From: Tillandsia leiboldiana
Lineage: Eukaryota; Streptophyta; Magnoliopsida; Poales; Bromeliaceae
DNA length: 64,000 bases
Reading direction: 5' to 3'
Assembly: GCA_029204045.2 (NCBI GenBank)
Contig: CM055063.1
Location: 41,201,562 to 41,265,561, forward strand
In this document: positions 31,536 through 43,273 of the stretch, in pieces
Layout: each line of letters begins with the position of its first letter
Numbering within the stretch: the first letter of the stretch is position 1
The notes under the pieces: model-generated
What the model was told of the DNA's origin: nothing
Database searches by the model: none
Seen by the model: only the letters and a program-made list of their open reading frames with translations
Program-made: the position numbers and the translations under genes

Positions 31536-33388
31536 TTATTTCAAGGAAAGCATTCCAATTGCTTTTCGCAAATGAATAAAACGTTTTTGATCCAAAGGTT
31601 TTGTTAATATGTCAGCTAATTGATCCTCAGTTGAAATATATGAAAGTTGAAGAGTATTTGATTCAACTAGCTCTCTAAGAAAATGATATCTAAGTTCAAT
31701 ATGTTTTGTTCTAGAGTGCAACACAGGGTTTTTAGAAATGTTAATTGCACTTGTGTTGTCACAAAGAATTGTTACCGAAGATGCTGAAATCCGGAAGTCG
31801 CTCAACACACTTTTCATCCAAATGAGTTGGGTTGAACAACTATCCGCAGAAATGTATTCAGCTTCGGCAGTCGAGAGTGCTATGCAATTCTGCTTTTTAC
31901 TGTGCCATGCAACAAGGCAATGGCCAAGATAGAAGCATGCACCACTCGTGCTTTTCCGATCATTCACTGATCCTGCCCAATCGGCATCTGAGTATCCAAC
32001 AATATCCAAACTAGTTCCCATAGGATACCAAATTCCGAAATTAATTGATCCTTTGATGTACCGGATGATCCTTTTCACCGCTTTCAGGTGAACCTCCTTT
32101 GGTGCTGATTGATATCTCGCGCAAATCCCAACACTAAAGGATATATCCGGGCGACTAGCCGTGAGGTAAAATAGACTTCCAATCATACTTCGATACAGTT
32201 TCTCGTCTACATTCTCACTTTGTAATTCACTTCCAAGTCCCTTGTGGCTAGTTCCCATTAGAGTCGAAAAATTCTTCGAATTTTCCAAGTCAAACTTTTT
32301 AACCAACTCCATTGCATACTTGGATTGACTCAAGTGAATACCTTCATCATTTTGTTTAATTTGCAATCCAAGGAAATAAGTCAATTCGCCCATCATGGAC
32401 ATCTCAAATTCGCTTTCCATGGTCTCCGCGAATTTCGAAGCATCATTATCTCTTGTTGCGCCAAATACAATGTCATCGACATAGATTTGTGCTACAATGG
32501 AATTGCTTTGATAATGCTTCACAAAGAGACTCCTGTCAGCTCCCCCTCGAGTATAGCCCTTCTCCAAAAGGTGCTTTGTCAACCTTTCGTACCATGCTCG
32601 CGGTGCTTGTTTCAGACCGTAAAGAGCCTTTTTCAAACGAAAAACATGGTTAGGTTGTTTATGGTCTACAAAACCTTTCGGTTGAGCCACATAAACTTCC
32701 TCATTTAAAAACCCATTTAGAAACGCGCTCTTAACGTCCATTTGAAATAATTTGATTTTAAAATGACAAGCAATAGCAAATAGTATACGAATGGACTCGA
32801 GTCTAGCTACAGGGGCGAATGTTTCATCAAAGTCTATACCTTCTACTTGAGAGTAGCCTTGAGCAACTAATCGTGCCTTGTTCCTGATGATAGTACCATC
32901 CACATTTTTCTTGTTCTTGAAAATCCATTTGGTACCTATCACACTATGTTGCTTTGGAGGCTTCGTTAATTCCCAGACTTTGTTTCGCTCAAATTGATGG
33001 AGCTCTTCCTGCATTGCTTTAATCCAGTAGTCATCCTGAAGAGCTTCATCTATGTTCTTTGGTTCGATTAAAGATACGTAGCAAGCGAATCCACAAACCA
33101 ACTGCCTCCGAGTTCTAACTCCTTCTTGTGGATCTCCAATAATATTCGATTACGGATGATCCTTGGAGATTCGTAGCGTTTGTTGAAACGGAGTACTCGG
33201 AGGTATATGAGATGATTCCTGCACATCAGATAAACTTGAAGAACCATTAGATGCATCATTAATATTGGAGGTATTATTATGAGAAGATGCAATGGCAGGT
33301 GAATCATCATCTAGAGAGATATCGAGGGTAGATTTTCCAGATTCAAAGTGAAAAGCTTCATCTACTTTAACATTTATAGATTCTACGA
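31536..33388 (-). CDS. Copia-2 pol fragment (first assembly copy)
   Basis: Minus-strand RT-RNase H, 521 codons from 33101 to 31536. Upstream of it, beyond the TAA, is the end of the integrase frame running into the N gap at 33389. The 521-codon ORF is identical in translation to the one at 37416-38981. Motifs: DETFAPVARLESIR, MDVKSAFLNG, YVDD at residues 207-210, RNase H with SDADWAGS and STAEAEY, and ADILTKPLD. I consider this block a duplicate of 37416-39268 produced in assembly, not a second gene. Confidence 0.85.
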
Positions 33389-33488
33389 NNNNNNNNNNNN
33401 NNNNNNNNNNNNNNNNNNNNNNNNNNNNNNNNNNNNNNNNNNNNNNNNNNNNNNNNNNNNNNNNNNNNNNNNNNNNNNNNNNNNNNNN
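33389..33488. other. Assembly gap, 100 N
   Basis: Exactly 100 N, the usual placeholder for a gap of unknown size. The sequence left of the gap (27611-33388) and right of it (33493-39268) are the same 5.8 kb. The two contig ends overlap instead of being separated by missing DNA. Confidence 0.97.
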
Positions 33489-34474
33489 GTAAGTATGAAA
33501 ACAACAACTTTCGGGATCCGGACTGCTGGCTCTGATCCGGATCCTGAACATGTCCGAACACCAGTTTTTGATTTTTATGCAATTAAAATTCTTCCAGGTG
33601 TTTCTACACTACAAGAAGTATTCGGATCACCAAAAATCTTTAGTTAAACATACCTGATCCTTTTAAATTCTTCTTTCTTGAGATTGAGTTAAATGATCCA
33701 ACCTTCTTCACCTTCAATCATCAAGACTTAAACCTTTCACGAAACTACGCCAACTCAAATTCCGTAACAATCTCCCCCTTTGGCGGTTTCGTGACAAAAC
33801 ACAGATCCACTAAAGAAAATTCAAAAAGATATTTTTGTTGCTATCACCATACAACAAAAATTTACAATGGAGATCCAAAAATTTAAAAACATGAGATATA
33901 AACTCCTAAAACAGACTCTAGACTTAGACATCTGTACTCTCTGCACAAAGAAATCATTCTTGACAAAAAGAGATCGTTAGATACCTCAAGAATATTTAGC
34001 ATTCAAAACCTAACAGAGATAGAGTTTATGCTCACCATGACATTGAGTGATTCAGATATGTAATAAGATCACAATCAAACATTGACATATCTTCTAAGCA
34101 ATAAAATTCCAAATGTCATAACTTTGCTTTGTTAGTAATCAAACAACTTGTTAGTAATAATACATGTCCAAATAGTTAGTCGAATAGTTAGTAGGAACAT
34201 GCAACAAATCACAAGATAAAAACCAAAGTTGTGATACTTACCCTTCACCAAAGTCAAAGTTGAAGTGATACTTACCTTGATGTTCACACATTCACATCAT
34301 CATTGTTCAATCATTGTTCAAGTTCTCTCTAAACTCTCTCCCCCTTTTTGTCACAAACAAAGCCAAAATTACCAAAAATTTAAGGAGAGTTAAAAATTTC
34401 AAAATAAAGAAACGTGAGAGCTGAATAATAACAAAAACTTAAAAACCTGCAAAAGAAAGATTAGAAACAAAAGT

Positions 34475-35838
34475 TTATGCAGAGTCGTCGGAGCTGATAC
34501 ACCCAAGCTTCTGAAACATTTTCTTGATCCGTTTGTTCATAGAAGCTTGTTCCTTCTTAACTTCTTTGATATCCTCTTTCATTTCAGCGAAATCAGTAGC
34601 TATGCGTTCTTGCTCGTTTGAGAGTCGCTGTTGTTCCTTAAAGATTGAGCTAACCGACGCATCATCATCAGACGTTGATGGAGGTGCTGGTTGTGCTGCT
34701 GGTGTAGAGGTTGTTGCTTGTTGTTGTTGTGCTCGTTGGCGGTGAGGAGGTATTATGGGATCATCTGTCTTCGTCGAGAGAGACTTCACAATTGTCGTCT
34801 TTAAACTTTTTGAGGATGCGCATGATTATCATTGGGTATGGTAGTCTCTCTATGGGGTGAGAGTGTTCCACATACCGCGCCATCCTTGACCAAATGAGAT
34901 AAGGAATATTCAAGTTTGCTCCCATCAATGCGGCCGGGTTTCCAAGAAGATAAAGGAATAGCATCCTGTCCCATCTAAGAACCTTCGTATTCATGTTGGG
35001 AAGAATGTTGTAGCAGACAATGAAGTTTATATACCGATACTCTGGTCGAAGCTCTTTAGAGAAAACAGAATTTCCGGTTGACACAGTATCCGGAACACAA
35101 ATTCCATTGACTACAACTCTCCAGGAGTTGTCGTTGAAGCTTTGAGTTTTTAGGTAATGGAGTCCATCAGCTCTGGCTGTCATACCTAGCACATCTCCAA
35201 TCAGCTGGGGTGTGACTTGATTTGATATTTTTAACCAAAGTGTGAAATTCTCGACGTCCATCATCGTGATCAGTCAGACTTGCAGCGTTCTGATAAAACA
35301 TTCGAACTGAGTGTGGACAGTACCCAGTAGTCTCAGGGAAGTTGCAAATTTGAGCAAGACCAACTTGGTCAAACAAAATCCCAAAGACTGCAGATCGTTC
35401 CTTCATTGGTTTGACATTGACCTGTCTCTCGCCAATGCATTCCCTCTTCTCAAAATCCTTGATTCTTGCGGAGCTGATGAAGTCTTGTGGAGAAGGCTGT
35501 CTAGCAACTGGTTGCTCGATGGAGATTCCTTGAGCACTGCCTCGTTTTCTTGCACCGGTTTTTCTTCTTGTCCCAACTGGATTTGGATCCATATGGGCTT
35601 TTCCTTTTTCAGCTGCAGAAGGCTTTGAAGCTTTTGATGTTTCCGCAGGAGCTTTTCCTTTCGAAGCAGTGGGTGTTGTTGCTTCAACTTGAAGCTCGTC
35701 CCAATCAATTGATTCCGTTTCCGACTCTGTATCGGAATCATCTTTCGCTTGCTTTGTTTTCTTAGCCCTCTTGGGCTTGACAGTGTCCTTGACATGAACC
35801 ATGGCTGCAAGTAGGAAGATGATCCACGTGATCACCAT
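34475..35838 (-). pseudogene. Env-like gene, second assembly copy with artificial frameshift
   Basis: Same gene as 28593-29958. Two single-T deletions (about 35217-35223, in GACTTTGATTTTGAT) split the 359-codon frame into 35838-35167 and 35264-34761, while the C-terminal frame is at 34789-34475. Homopolymer-length errors are the likely cause, because the other copy is intact there. Confidence 0.8.
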
Positions 35839-37415
35839 TGCTATTGGTTTCTAGTGAAAAATGTATCCTGTGAAAACCAACTCAAGAACACATGAGAAAT
35901 TATTAATTTTTTTTAAGATTTGAAAAATTGTACCCAAACAATCATAATCATGTAGAGAGACTAAGAATCAAATTAGTTTTGCAAAAGGACTTTTAAAAAT
36001 AGATCAATTGCATGATTTTCGAAAATCCTTATTATATGCCCTAAAACCGAAATTTTTAGAAATCGAAGCCTAAAAATCCGTTAATCAGGAGAATACCTAG
36101 CATATAATCAAAACTAATCTACCCAGAGTTCTTATTTCAAAATAAATTTGACCAAAAACCATTCAAAAACGAAAAAGATAGAAAAATCTCATCACGTTTT
36201 GAAGAAAATAGAGAAAAACTGTGAAAACGGGATTTTGATCAATAAAACTTACTTGTATTCGAAGAACTTGAGTTTGGAAAGCTCCAAGGTGCAATAGTTC
36301 TAGAGAGAGAGGCTCTAGAGACTTGAGAACAAAAGATTAAGGTAAAAGAAATCAAAACCCTCTTGTTCTTATTAAAACCCTAGCCGTGATCCGGATCGGA
36401 TCGAGATTTCGATCCGGATCGGCCAGCCGTAGGAAGAAGCCTCCGTTCGGGATCCAGATCAGCTTGCCCGATCCGGATCGGCTCCAACTTTTTCATCAGA
36501 AAAATTTAGAAAAATTTCATAAGATCCAGAAAAATTATGTAAGCACAATTGTGTATCAACTTTAAACAAAAATCATCATTTCATACAACAAGAATTAGAT
36601 TATGCCAAATCTATCAATAATATCCAAAAATGAAACGAGAATTTACAAAAATTAAATCCCTTAAAGTTGAACACCTTCAATTACATCTAACTTGATCCTA
36701 TGAGTAATGCCTTTATCAAATCATCAGTTCGGTAAAGAAAATGAAATACAAAGATCAATAAATGTTTGAAATCCCAAATATGGTAGATAATTTATCTAGA
36801 CAATCTGTTGAAGAGAGTGGCTCTTTGAGCATCTTTCTTTAAAATCCCACCTTATACCAACCTCGAAATTTGACGGAGTCAAGTATTTCAACATGCATTT
36901 TACTTAATCAAAAATTGAACAACCATGCTTGGTATACATGTGGTAGCTGCACACAATACTCGGACGATCGAGGTGGTAGCTCTTTCCTCCATGTGGTGGT
37001 AGTTTTCACACTCCTCATTGGGATGTAACTCTTTCCACATCTTTTGAGCATTTTACATTTCTTTGACTCCCCCTCAATTGGCTATCAATTATTTAAGATA
37101 TAAAGTATTCAACCAAAAATTGATCTCGATTTCATACTCGACTAAGCAGTCAAATAAGATAATGACTATACCAAGAGATCATCGAGAGAGAAATTGACTT
37201 TGATCACTTAGAAGATGATTTAATTAACATAAATGATCATTGCAACAGTGAAATATTATGATGGCAAAAGCATAATAAATTTCTAAATGTGCGAAAAGAT
37301 GCAATTAAAGTCAATTATGATCTATGCTCAATTAATGTCCTATGTACAAACATAGATAATGATCAAAACAAAACAAAAACAAAACCTATCCTAAGCAAAG
37401 GTTTCAAAAAGAAGT

Positions 37416-38981
37416 TTATTTCAAGGAAAGCATTCCAATTGCTTTTCGCAAATGAATAAAACGTTTTTGATCCAAAGGTTTTGTTAATATGTCAGCTAAT
37501 TGATCCTCAGTTGAAATATATGAAAGTTGAAGAGTATTTGATTCAACTAGCTCTCTAAGAAAATGATATCTAAGTTCAATATGTTTTGTTCTAGAGTGCA
37601 ACACAGGGTTTTTAGAAATGTTAATTGCACTTGTGTTGTCACAAAGAATTGTTACCGAAGATGCTGAAATCCGGAAGTCGCTCAACACACTTTTCATCCA
37701 AATGAGTTGGGTTGAACAACTATCCGCAGAAATGTATTCAGCTTCGGCAGTCGAGAGTGCTATGCAATTCTGCTTTTTACTGTGCCATGCAACAAGGCAA
37801 TGGCCAAGATAGAAGCATGCACCACTCGTGCTTTTCCGATCATTCACTGATCCTGCCCAATCGGCATCTGAGTATCCAACAATATCCAAACTAGTTCCCA
37901 TAGGATACCAAATTCCGAAATTAATTGATCCTTTGATGTACCGGATGATCCTTTTCACCGCTTTCAGGTGAACCTCCTTTGGTGCTGATTGATATCTCGC
38001 GCAAATCCCAACACTAAAGGATATATCCGGGCGACTAGCCGTGAGGTAAAATAGACTTCCAATCATACTTCGATACAGTTTCTCGTCTACATTCTCACTT
38101 TGTAATTCACTTCCAAGTCCCTTGTGGCTAGTTCCCATTAGAGTCGAAAAATTCTTCGAATTTTCCAAGTCAAACTTTTTAACCAACTCCATTGCATACT
38201 TGGATTGACTCAAGTGAATACCTTCATCATTTTGTTTAATTTGCAATCCAAGGAAATAAGTCAATTCGCCCATCATGGACATCTCAAATTCGCTTTCCAT
38301 GGTCTCCGCGAATTTCGAAGCATCATTATCTCTTGTTGCGCCAAATACAATGTCATCGACATAGATTTGTGCTACAATGGAATTGCTTTGATAATGCTTC
38401 ACAAAGAGACTCCTGTCAGCTCCCCCTCGAGTATAGCCCTTCTCCAAAAGGTGCTTTGTCAACCTTTCGTACCATGCTCGCGGTGCTTGTTTCAGACCGT
38501 AAAGAGCCTTTTTCAAACGAAAAACATGGTTAGGTTGTTTATGGTCTACAAAACCTTTCGGTTGAGCCACATAAACTTCCTCATTTAAAAACCCATTTAG
38601 AAACGCGCTCTTAACGTCCATTTGAAATAATTTGATTTTAAAATGACAAGCAATAGCAAATAGTATACGAATGGACTCGAGTCTAGCTACAGGGGCGAAT
38701 GTTTCATCAAAGTCTATACCTTCTACTTGAGAGTAGCCTTGAGCAACTAATCGTGCCTTGTTCCTGATGATAGTACCATCCACATTTTTCTTGTTCTTGA
38801 AAATCCATTTGGTACCTATCACACTATGTTGCTTTGGAGGCTTCGTTAATTCCCAGACTTTGTTTCGCTCAAATTGATGGAGCTCTTCCTGCATTGCTTT
38901 AATCCAGTAGTCATCCTGAAGAGCTTCATCTATGTTCTTTGGTTCGATTAAAGATACGTAGCAAGCGAATCCACAAACCAA
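37416..38981 (-). CDS. Copia-2 reverse transcriptase-RNase H
   Basis: 521 open codons, the C-terminal half of Pol, in frame with the integrase ORF upstream but separated from it by one TAA at 39030-39032. RT (about residues 50-300) has DETFAPVARLE, MDVKSAFLNG, KALYGLKQAPRAWYERL and the catalytic YVDD at 207-210. RNase H (about 365-500) has the acidic residues of SDADWAGS, STAEAEY and DNTSAI. It ends ADILTKPLD...GMLSLK as usual for this lineage. It copies element RNA into cDNA and degrades the template. All catalytic motifs look intact. Confidence 0.95.
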   Translation of the reverse strand: MVCGFACYVSLIEPKNIDEALQDDYWIKAMQEELHQFERNKVWELTKPPKQHSVIGTKWIFKNKKNVDGTIIRNKARLVAQGYSQVEGIDFDETFAPVARLESIRILFAIACHFKIKLFQMDVKSAFLNGFLNEEVYVAQPKGFVDHKQPNHVFRLKKALYGLKQAPRAWYERLTKHLLEKGYTRGGADRSLFVKHYQSNSIVAQIYVDDIVFGATRDNDASKFAETMESEFEMSMMGELTYFLGLQIKQNDEGIHLSQSKYAMELVKKFDLENSKNFSTLMGTSHKGLGSELQSENVDEKLYRSMIGSLFYLTASRPDISFSVGICARYQSAPKEVHLKAVKRIIRYIKGSINFGIWYPMGTSLDIVGYSDADWAGSVNDRKSTSGACFYLGHCLVAWHSKKQNCIALSTAEAEYISADSCSTQLIWMKSVLSDFRISASSVTILCDNTSAINISKNPVLHSRTKHIELRYHFLRELVESNTLQLSYISTEDQLADILTKPLDQKRFIHLRKAIGMLSLK

Positions 38982-39029
38982 CTGCCTCCGAGTTCTAACT
39001 CCTTCTTGTGGATCTCCAATAATATTCGA

Positions 39030-39962
39030 TTACGGATGATCCTTGGAGATTCGTAGCGTTTGTTGAAACGGAGTACTCGGAGGTATATGAGATGATTCCT
39101 GCACATCAGATAAACTTGAAGAACCATTAGATGCATCATTAATATTGGAGGTATTATTATGAGAAGATGCAATGGCAGGTGAATCATCATCTAGAGAGAT
39201 ATCGAGGGTAGATTTTCCAGATTCAAAGTGAAAAGCTTCATCTACTTTAACATTTATAGATTCTACGATCGTCTTAGATTCCAAGTTAAATACTCGATAT
39301 GCTCTACTATTTGTAGAATACCCCAAGAATATCCCTTCGTCACTTCGAGAGTCAAACTTTCCAAGATTTTCACGGTCACGTAAAATGTAACACCGACTCC
39401 CGAAGATGCGAAAATATTTGATGTTGGGTTTTCTACCGCACCATAGTTCATATGGTGTATTTAACGTTCCCGGGCGCAAATAAACTCGATTAATAACATA
39501 GATTGCAGTGTTCACAGCTTCAGCCCAAAAATATAGCGGTAAATTCTGACTGTGAAGCATAACACGTGCCATCTCTTGAACAACCCTGTTTTTGCGCTCG
39601 ACAACACCATTCTGTTGAGGTGTATAGGGTGCAGAGAATTCATGCTTAATACCGTTTAAAGTGCAAAAGTCAATGAATTTAGAGTTAACGAATTCTCCAC
39701 CTCTATCACTTCTAACACGAATGATCTTTTCATTCTTTTCAATCATAATACGAAGGCAAATCTCGTGAAAAGAATCAAAAGTATCAGCTTTCTCTTTTAA
39801 AAATGCTACCCAAGAATATCGAGAGAAATCATCAATCATCAAGAAAATATACCATTTACCTCCCAAAGATGGTTGACGAGTTGGCCAAAAGAAAGAAAAA
39901 TAGTCTACATAAAGTACACAGCATTTAATCGTAGAACGATTAAAGACAAGAAAGGATTTCAC
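39030..39962 (-). pseudogene. Copia-2 integrase core, truncated N terminus
   Basis: 310 codons on the minus strand. Clear homology starts near LYVDYFSFFWPTRQPSLGG, close to the catalytic-core start. It continues with IDDFSRYSW, RSDRGGEF, PYTPQQNGVVERKNR and NTPYELWCGRKPNIKYF, then the Ser-rich link to RT. The protease (D-S/T-G) and the H-H-C-C pre-integrase zinc finger that should precede it are absent. The frame overlaps the 3' end of gag in another phase, as expected after an out-of-frame deletion near 39945. It ends in a TAA (39030-39032) where Copia-1 has Glu (HPESN to HP*SN). Confidence 0.88.
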
Positions 39963-41961
39963 CTTTGCATACCCAAACCTTTTGAGTTTTGGAGTATGTT
40001 GGCAATGGTTGAGAAATTTTCCTTGATGAAGACGTCTTGTATGATTGATCTTTTTCTTTTGTCATCATCTTGTTTGAAGTACTACCAATGTTCTTTTCTT
40101 TTGAAAAATCCTTCTTTGAATTCCGGGGAGTGAACTTATTGGTAGCAGTTGCAAGATGTGGTTGATTTGATCCTTGAGCTCCAATCTTGCAATTTCTTTC
40201 AATGTGCCCTGCAAAATTACAACGAAAACATACCTTAGTACTTGACGATCCCGAGGAGGATGAAGTAGGCTTGTTGTCATTGCTTGTCGTTAGTTCCGGT
40301 GTCGGAGGAGGAGATACCGACTGGGGCACGAAAACTGTCCCAACCGAACTAAAATTGTCTTCAGTTCGATTGTATCCGAGGCCGAACTTGTTTGTTTGAC
40401 CAAGACCAAGAAGTTTATCCAACTTACTCCTTCCAGAAGAAAATTGCTGTAAGTCATCCTTGAGTTGGAAAATGGTCTCTGTCATTTCCAATTTTTCCCG
40501 TCGGGCCTCGCCGTAGAGCTTCAAGAAGTAATTCGCTTTGTTCACCATATCTATATAATTCTTCTCGAGTTGCTCATTGGACTCTTGAAGGGAAACATTT
40601 GCTTTTATCAGATTATCCCTTTCCACTTCAAGATCGGTCGAGAGAGAAGTTACCCTTTTTACTTCTTCTTCGAGATCCTGCAATCTCCCTCTCAACCCCT
40701 TGTTTTGCTTAGCCGGTTTCTTTGAATCCCGTAAAGGTCTGTGGTAGGCTAGAGCAAAATCTTCACCTTCCGAATCATCCGATTCGTTGTCCGTTGCAAT
40801 CTTTTCAACAGTGGAGTTGGACAATGACTCGGACGTACTTGCCATAAAGCACATGAAGGGTGAAGATATGGATGCGTGGAATGCCGTGGTGCTCTTTTCT
40901 TCATCACTTGAAGACGACTCATTTGACGTTGAGTTGTCATCCCAAGTGACGACTTGCATCGCCTTCTTCTTTGCCGGATACTTGTTGGGACACTCCGTTG
41001 CAATGTGGCCGTAGCCTCGACATTTGAAGCATTGTAGTTGTCCCTCTGAACTTTTCTTATCCTTTGAGAAGTTCTCTTGCTTTCTTGACTTGTAACTTGA
41101 AGTACCCTTGCCTTTGTTCGACTTTCCAAAGGATGGAGATTTACTTGAATTACCCCTTCGAAAGTTGCGGCGAAACTTCCTTGTCAAGAGAGCGAGCTGC
41201 TTCTCAAATTGCTCCATAGAAAGATTCTCGTCATCGTCTGAGGAGGATGTATCCGCGTCTTCTTCCTTAGTTGTTTTCAACGCATAACCTGAAGACTTAG
41301 AAGAGGATGCTTTTCCAGAAGAATTGTTAGTAGTAAATGTCATTTCATATGTTTGTAATGAACCAACTAATTCTTCTACACGCATTTCGTCCGGGTGTTT
41401 AATAGTTTCAATGGCTGTAACCTTTGGGCAAAATCGTTCAGGAAGAGTTCTTAAGATCTTTCTTACAACCTTAAATTCTGGAATCTTCTCTCCCAGGTTA
41501 GCACATGAGTTTACGATGTCTTGCAATCGTGTATAGTAGTCCGTGAAAGATTCATTTTCTGCCATCAAGATAGAGTCAAACTTGCTCGTAAGCATTTGCA
41601 GTTTCTGAATCTTCACGAGGTTAGTTCCCTCATGTGTAACCTGAAGAACATCCCAGATTTCTTTCGCAGTCTCACATGCCGAGACGCGAGAGAATTCAGT
41701 TTGAGATAAGGCATTAAAAATAGAATAAATTCCCTTGCCATTGTAAGAAGATGAATCTAACTCTTCCTTGGTCCATTTCGACCTAGGTTTTAAGGTGCGA
41801 ACATCGGAGATAATTTCAGTTGGATTAGACCATCCTAATTCAATTGATTGCCACACCCTTTCGTCGATGGAAATTAAAAAGGCTTTCATTCGTACTTTCC
41901 AGTACGCATAATTTGTTCCATCAAAGAAAGGGGGTCGATTGATGTTTCCACCTTCAACCAT
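39940..41961 (-). CDS. Copia-2 gag (673 codons)
   Basis: ATG at 41961, 20 bases from the primer binding site. It encodes the capsid-forming protein of the element's virus-like particle. Residues 1-60 hold the FDGTNYAYWKVRMKAFL entry motif of Copia Gag. Residues 60-220 are the helical UBN2-type core. CCHC zinc knuckles are at residues 311-324 (CFKCRGYGHIATEC) and 578-591 (CFRCNFAGHIERNC), with a long coiled coil between them (about 422-506). Two knuckles and an internal coiled coil fit Sirevirus Gag. The last residues (VWVCKGEILSCL) run into the protease-deletion junction, so the C terminus is not natural. Confidence 0.93.
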   Translation of the reverse strand: MVEGGNINRPPFFDGTNYAYWKVRMKAFLISIDERVWQSIELGWSNPTEIISDVRTLKPRSKWTKEELDSSSYNGKGIYSIFNALSQTEFSRVSACETAKEIWDVLQVTHEGTNLVKIQKLQMLTSKFDSILMAENESFTDYYTRLQDIVNSCANLGEKIPEFKVVRKILRTLPERFCPKVTAIETIKHPDEMRVEELVGSLQTYEMTFTTNNSSGKASSSKSSGYALKTTKEEDADTSSSDDDENLSMEQFEKQLALLTRKFRRNFRRGNSSKSPSFGKSNKGKGTSSYKSRKQENFSKDKKSSEGQLQCFKCRGYGHIATECPNKYPAKKKAMQVVTWDDNSTSNESSSSDEEKSTTAFHASISSPFMCFMASTSESLSNSTVEKIATDNESDDSEGEDFALAYHRPLRDSKKPAKQNKGLRGRLQDLEEEVKRVTSLSTDLEVERDNLIKANVSLQESNEQLEKNYIDMVNKANYFLKLYGEARREKLEMTETIFQLKDDLQQFSSGRSKLDKLLGLGQTNKFGLGYNRTEDNFSSVGTVFVPQSVSPPPTPELTTSNDNKPTSSSSGSSSTKVCFRCNFAGHIERNCKIGAQGSNQPHLATATNKFTPRNSKKDFSKEKNIGSTSNKMMTKEKDQSYKTSSSRKISQPLPTYSKTQKVWVCKGEILSCL

Positions 41962-41980
41962 TGTTTACAACCCTATTCCC

Positions 41981-41992
41981 GCTCTGATACCA
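41981..41992 (-). other. Primer binding site of Copia-2
   Basis: TGGTATCAGAGC on the minus strand, two bases inside the 5' LTR. It is complementary to the 3' end of initiator Met-tRNA, the standard primer of plant Copia elements. Confidence 0.95.
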
Positions 41993-41994
41993 CT

Positions 41995-43273
41995 TGTTGG
42001 GTTATATGTAATATAGATCTAAATAGGGGAAGAAACACCTAGAGGGGGGTGAATAGGTGTAAACGTATAAACACTCAAAAATCGTTGCGATAAAAAACCC
42101 AATGCGGAAATAAAAATAACACGCAAGATTTTTACGTGGAAAAACTCCAAACCGGAGTAAAAAACCACGGGACCGATAACACGGCGAAATCCACTAGAAT
42201 TAAAACACGTACAAGGTGATTTACCGTACACACTTACGACTCAACCTTTTCCATACGCTCCTAGAGGATCTTCTCCGCTCGCTCCGCGACGCTTCTCGAA
42301 TCCACGATCTGCGCCCAACGCCGAATCCACGGCGTCCAACGTCGAATCCACGACGTCCGACCGAATCCACGATCTTCACCCAGTAGCACCCTTCGAATCC
42401 ACGAACGTGCCTCGCTCCGAATCCACGAGAGCGGTTGAACCTTGAATCCACAAGGACACGCGAATCCACGCGTCGATTTTGGGGTAAATCGTTGTTTTTT
42501 GGTGGTGATGATCCGCCGAATACTTAGATCAAAGATAGATCGGAAATACCATCTAAGTATTCATTAGTTTGATTCAACTCAAGATGTGAGTATGAAAACC
42601 TAGAATCAAACTAATCAATATAGATAAAGAAACATAGAGTATTCTCTAATGATTTTCTTTCTTCTCTATATGTGGATTTAGGCCGTATAAGATGATATTT
42701 GATTATGATGACTCTATGTGGATTAACCCTAGAAAAAGAGTCATAGGGTCTATTTATAGGTTAGAAACATTTGGAAGGAGATAAGAATCAAAAACCTAAC
42801 ATTTCTGGAATTTTTACGGACGGCGATCCGGATCGAATTTGGGCGATCCGGATTGCAGTAGCAAGAAAGATGGTTTCCAGAAAAACAATCGTTCGGGATC
42901 CGGATCAGAATCCCTGATCCGGATCGTTCATACAATTCAGAAAACTCAACGTTCGGGATCCGGATCGTGAGATGCTGCGATCCGGATTGAAGTAATGTAT
43001 GAAACAACAACCATCGGGATCCGGACTGCTGGCTCTGATCCGGATCCTGAACATGTCCGAACACCAGTTTTTGATTTTTATGCAATTAAAAATTCTTCCA
43101 GGTGTTTCTACACTACAAGAAGTATTCGGATCACCAAAAATCTTTAGTTAAACATACCTGATCCTTTTGAATTCTTCTTTCTTGAGATTGAGTTAAATGA
43201 TCCAACCTTCTTCACCTTCAATCATCAAGACTTAAACCTTTCACGAAACTACGCCAACTCAAATTCCGTAGCA
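41995..43273 (-). repeat. 5' LTR of Copia-2
   Basis: 1279 bp. TATA box at 42751-42758, palindrome array at about 42822-43050, and leader repeats at about 42297-42470. The outer end on the plus strand is GTAGCA instead of GTAACA (one terminal substitution). Followed by the TSD ATCTG at 43274-43278. Confidence 0.95.
42751..42758 (-). promoter_or_regulatory. TATA box of the Copia-2 5' LTR
   Basis: TATAAATA on the minus strand. This is the copy that would drive gag-pol transcription. Confidence 0.75.

Larger units (their letters stand above)
33489..39268 (-). repeat. Duplicated 5.8-kb block (assembly copy 2)
   Basis: Repeats 27611-33388 at an offset of 5882 falling to 5880. It contains the inner end of the 3' LTR (to 33769), a polypurine tract, untranslated region, env-like gene, leader intron (35868-36252), intergenic region and RT-RNase H. 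The only differences I found are run-length indels: AAAAA/AAAA near 33587, two T deletions at about 35217-35223, and a few bases at the contig edge. This copy joins the unique gag and 5' LTR side, so its right part is the authentic context for pol. Confidence 0.92.
26609..43273 (-). mobile_element. Copia-2, Sirevirus-like element (assembly-inflated)
   Basis: Minus-strand Ty1/Copia element with two 1279-bp LTRs (26609-27887 and 41995-43273) and a perfect TSD ATCTG (26604-26608 and 43274-43278). It has an initiator-Met primer binding site and the polypurine tract AAAGGGGGAGAT. In element order: gag, integrase, RT-RNase H, intergenic unit and env-like gene. The apparent 16.7 kb includes a 100-N gap and a duplicated 5.8-kb block. 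Collapsed, it is about 10.8 kb. By eye the LTRs differ at roughly 20-25 of 1279 sites. Protease and the pre-integrase zinc finger are missing. Confidence 0.95.

Noticed and set aside
32325..32708. 127-codon plus-strand ORF (repeated at 38205-38588)
   Set aside because: Antisense shadow of the Copia-2 reverse transcriptase.
28593..35838. Two env-like genes and two pol genes in Copia-2, suggesting a tandem array
   Set aside because: Near-identical blocks on both sides of a 100-N gap, differing only by run-length indels, indicate an assembly duplication.
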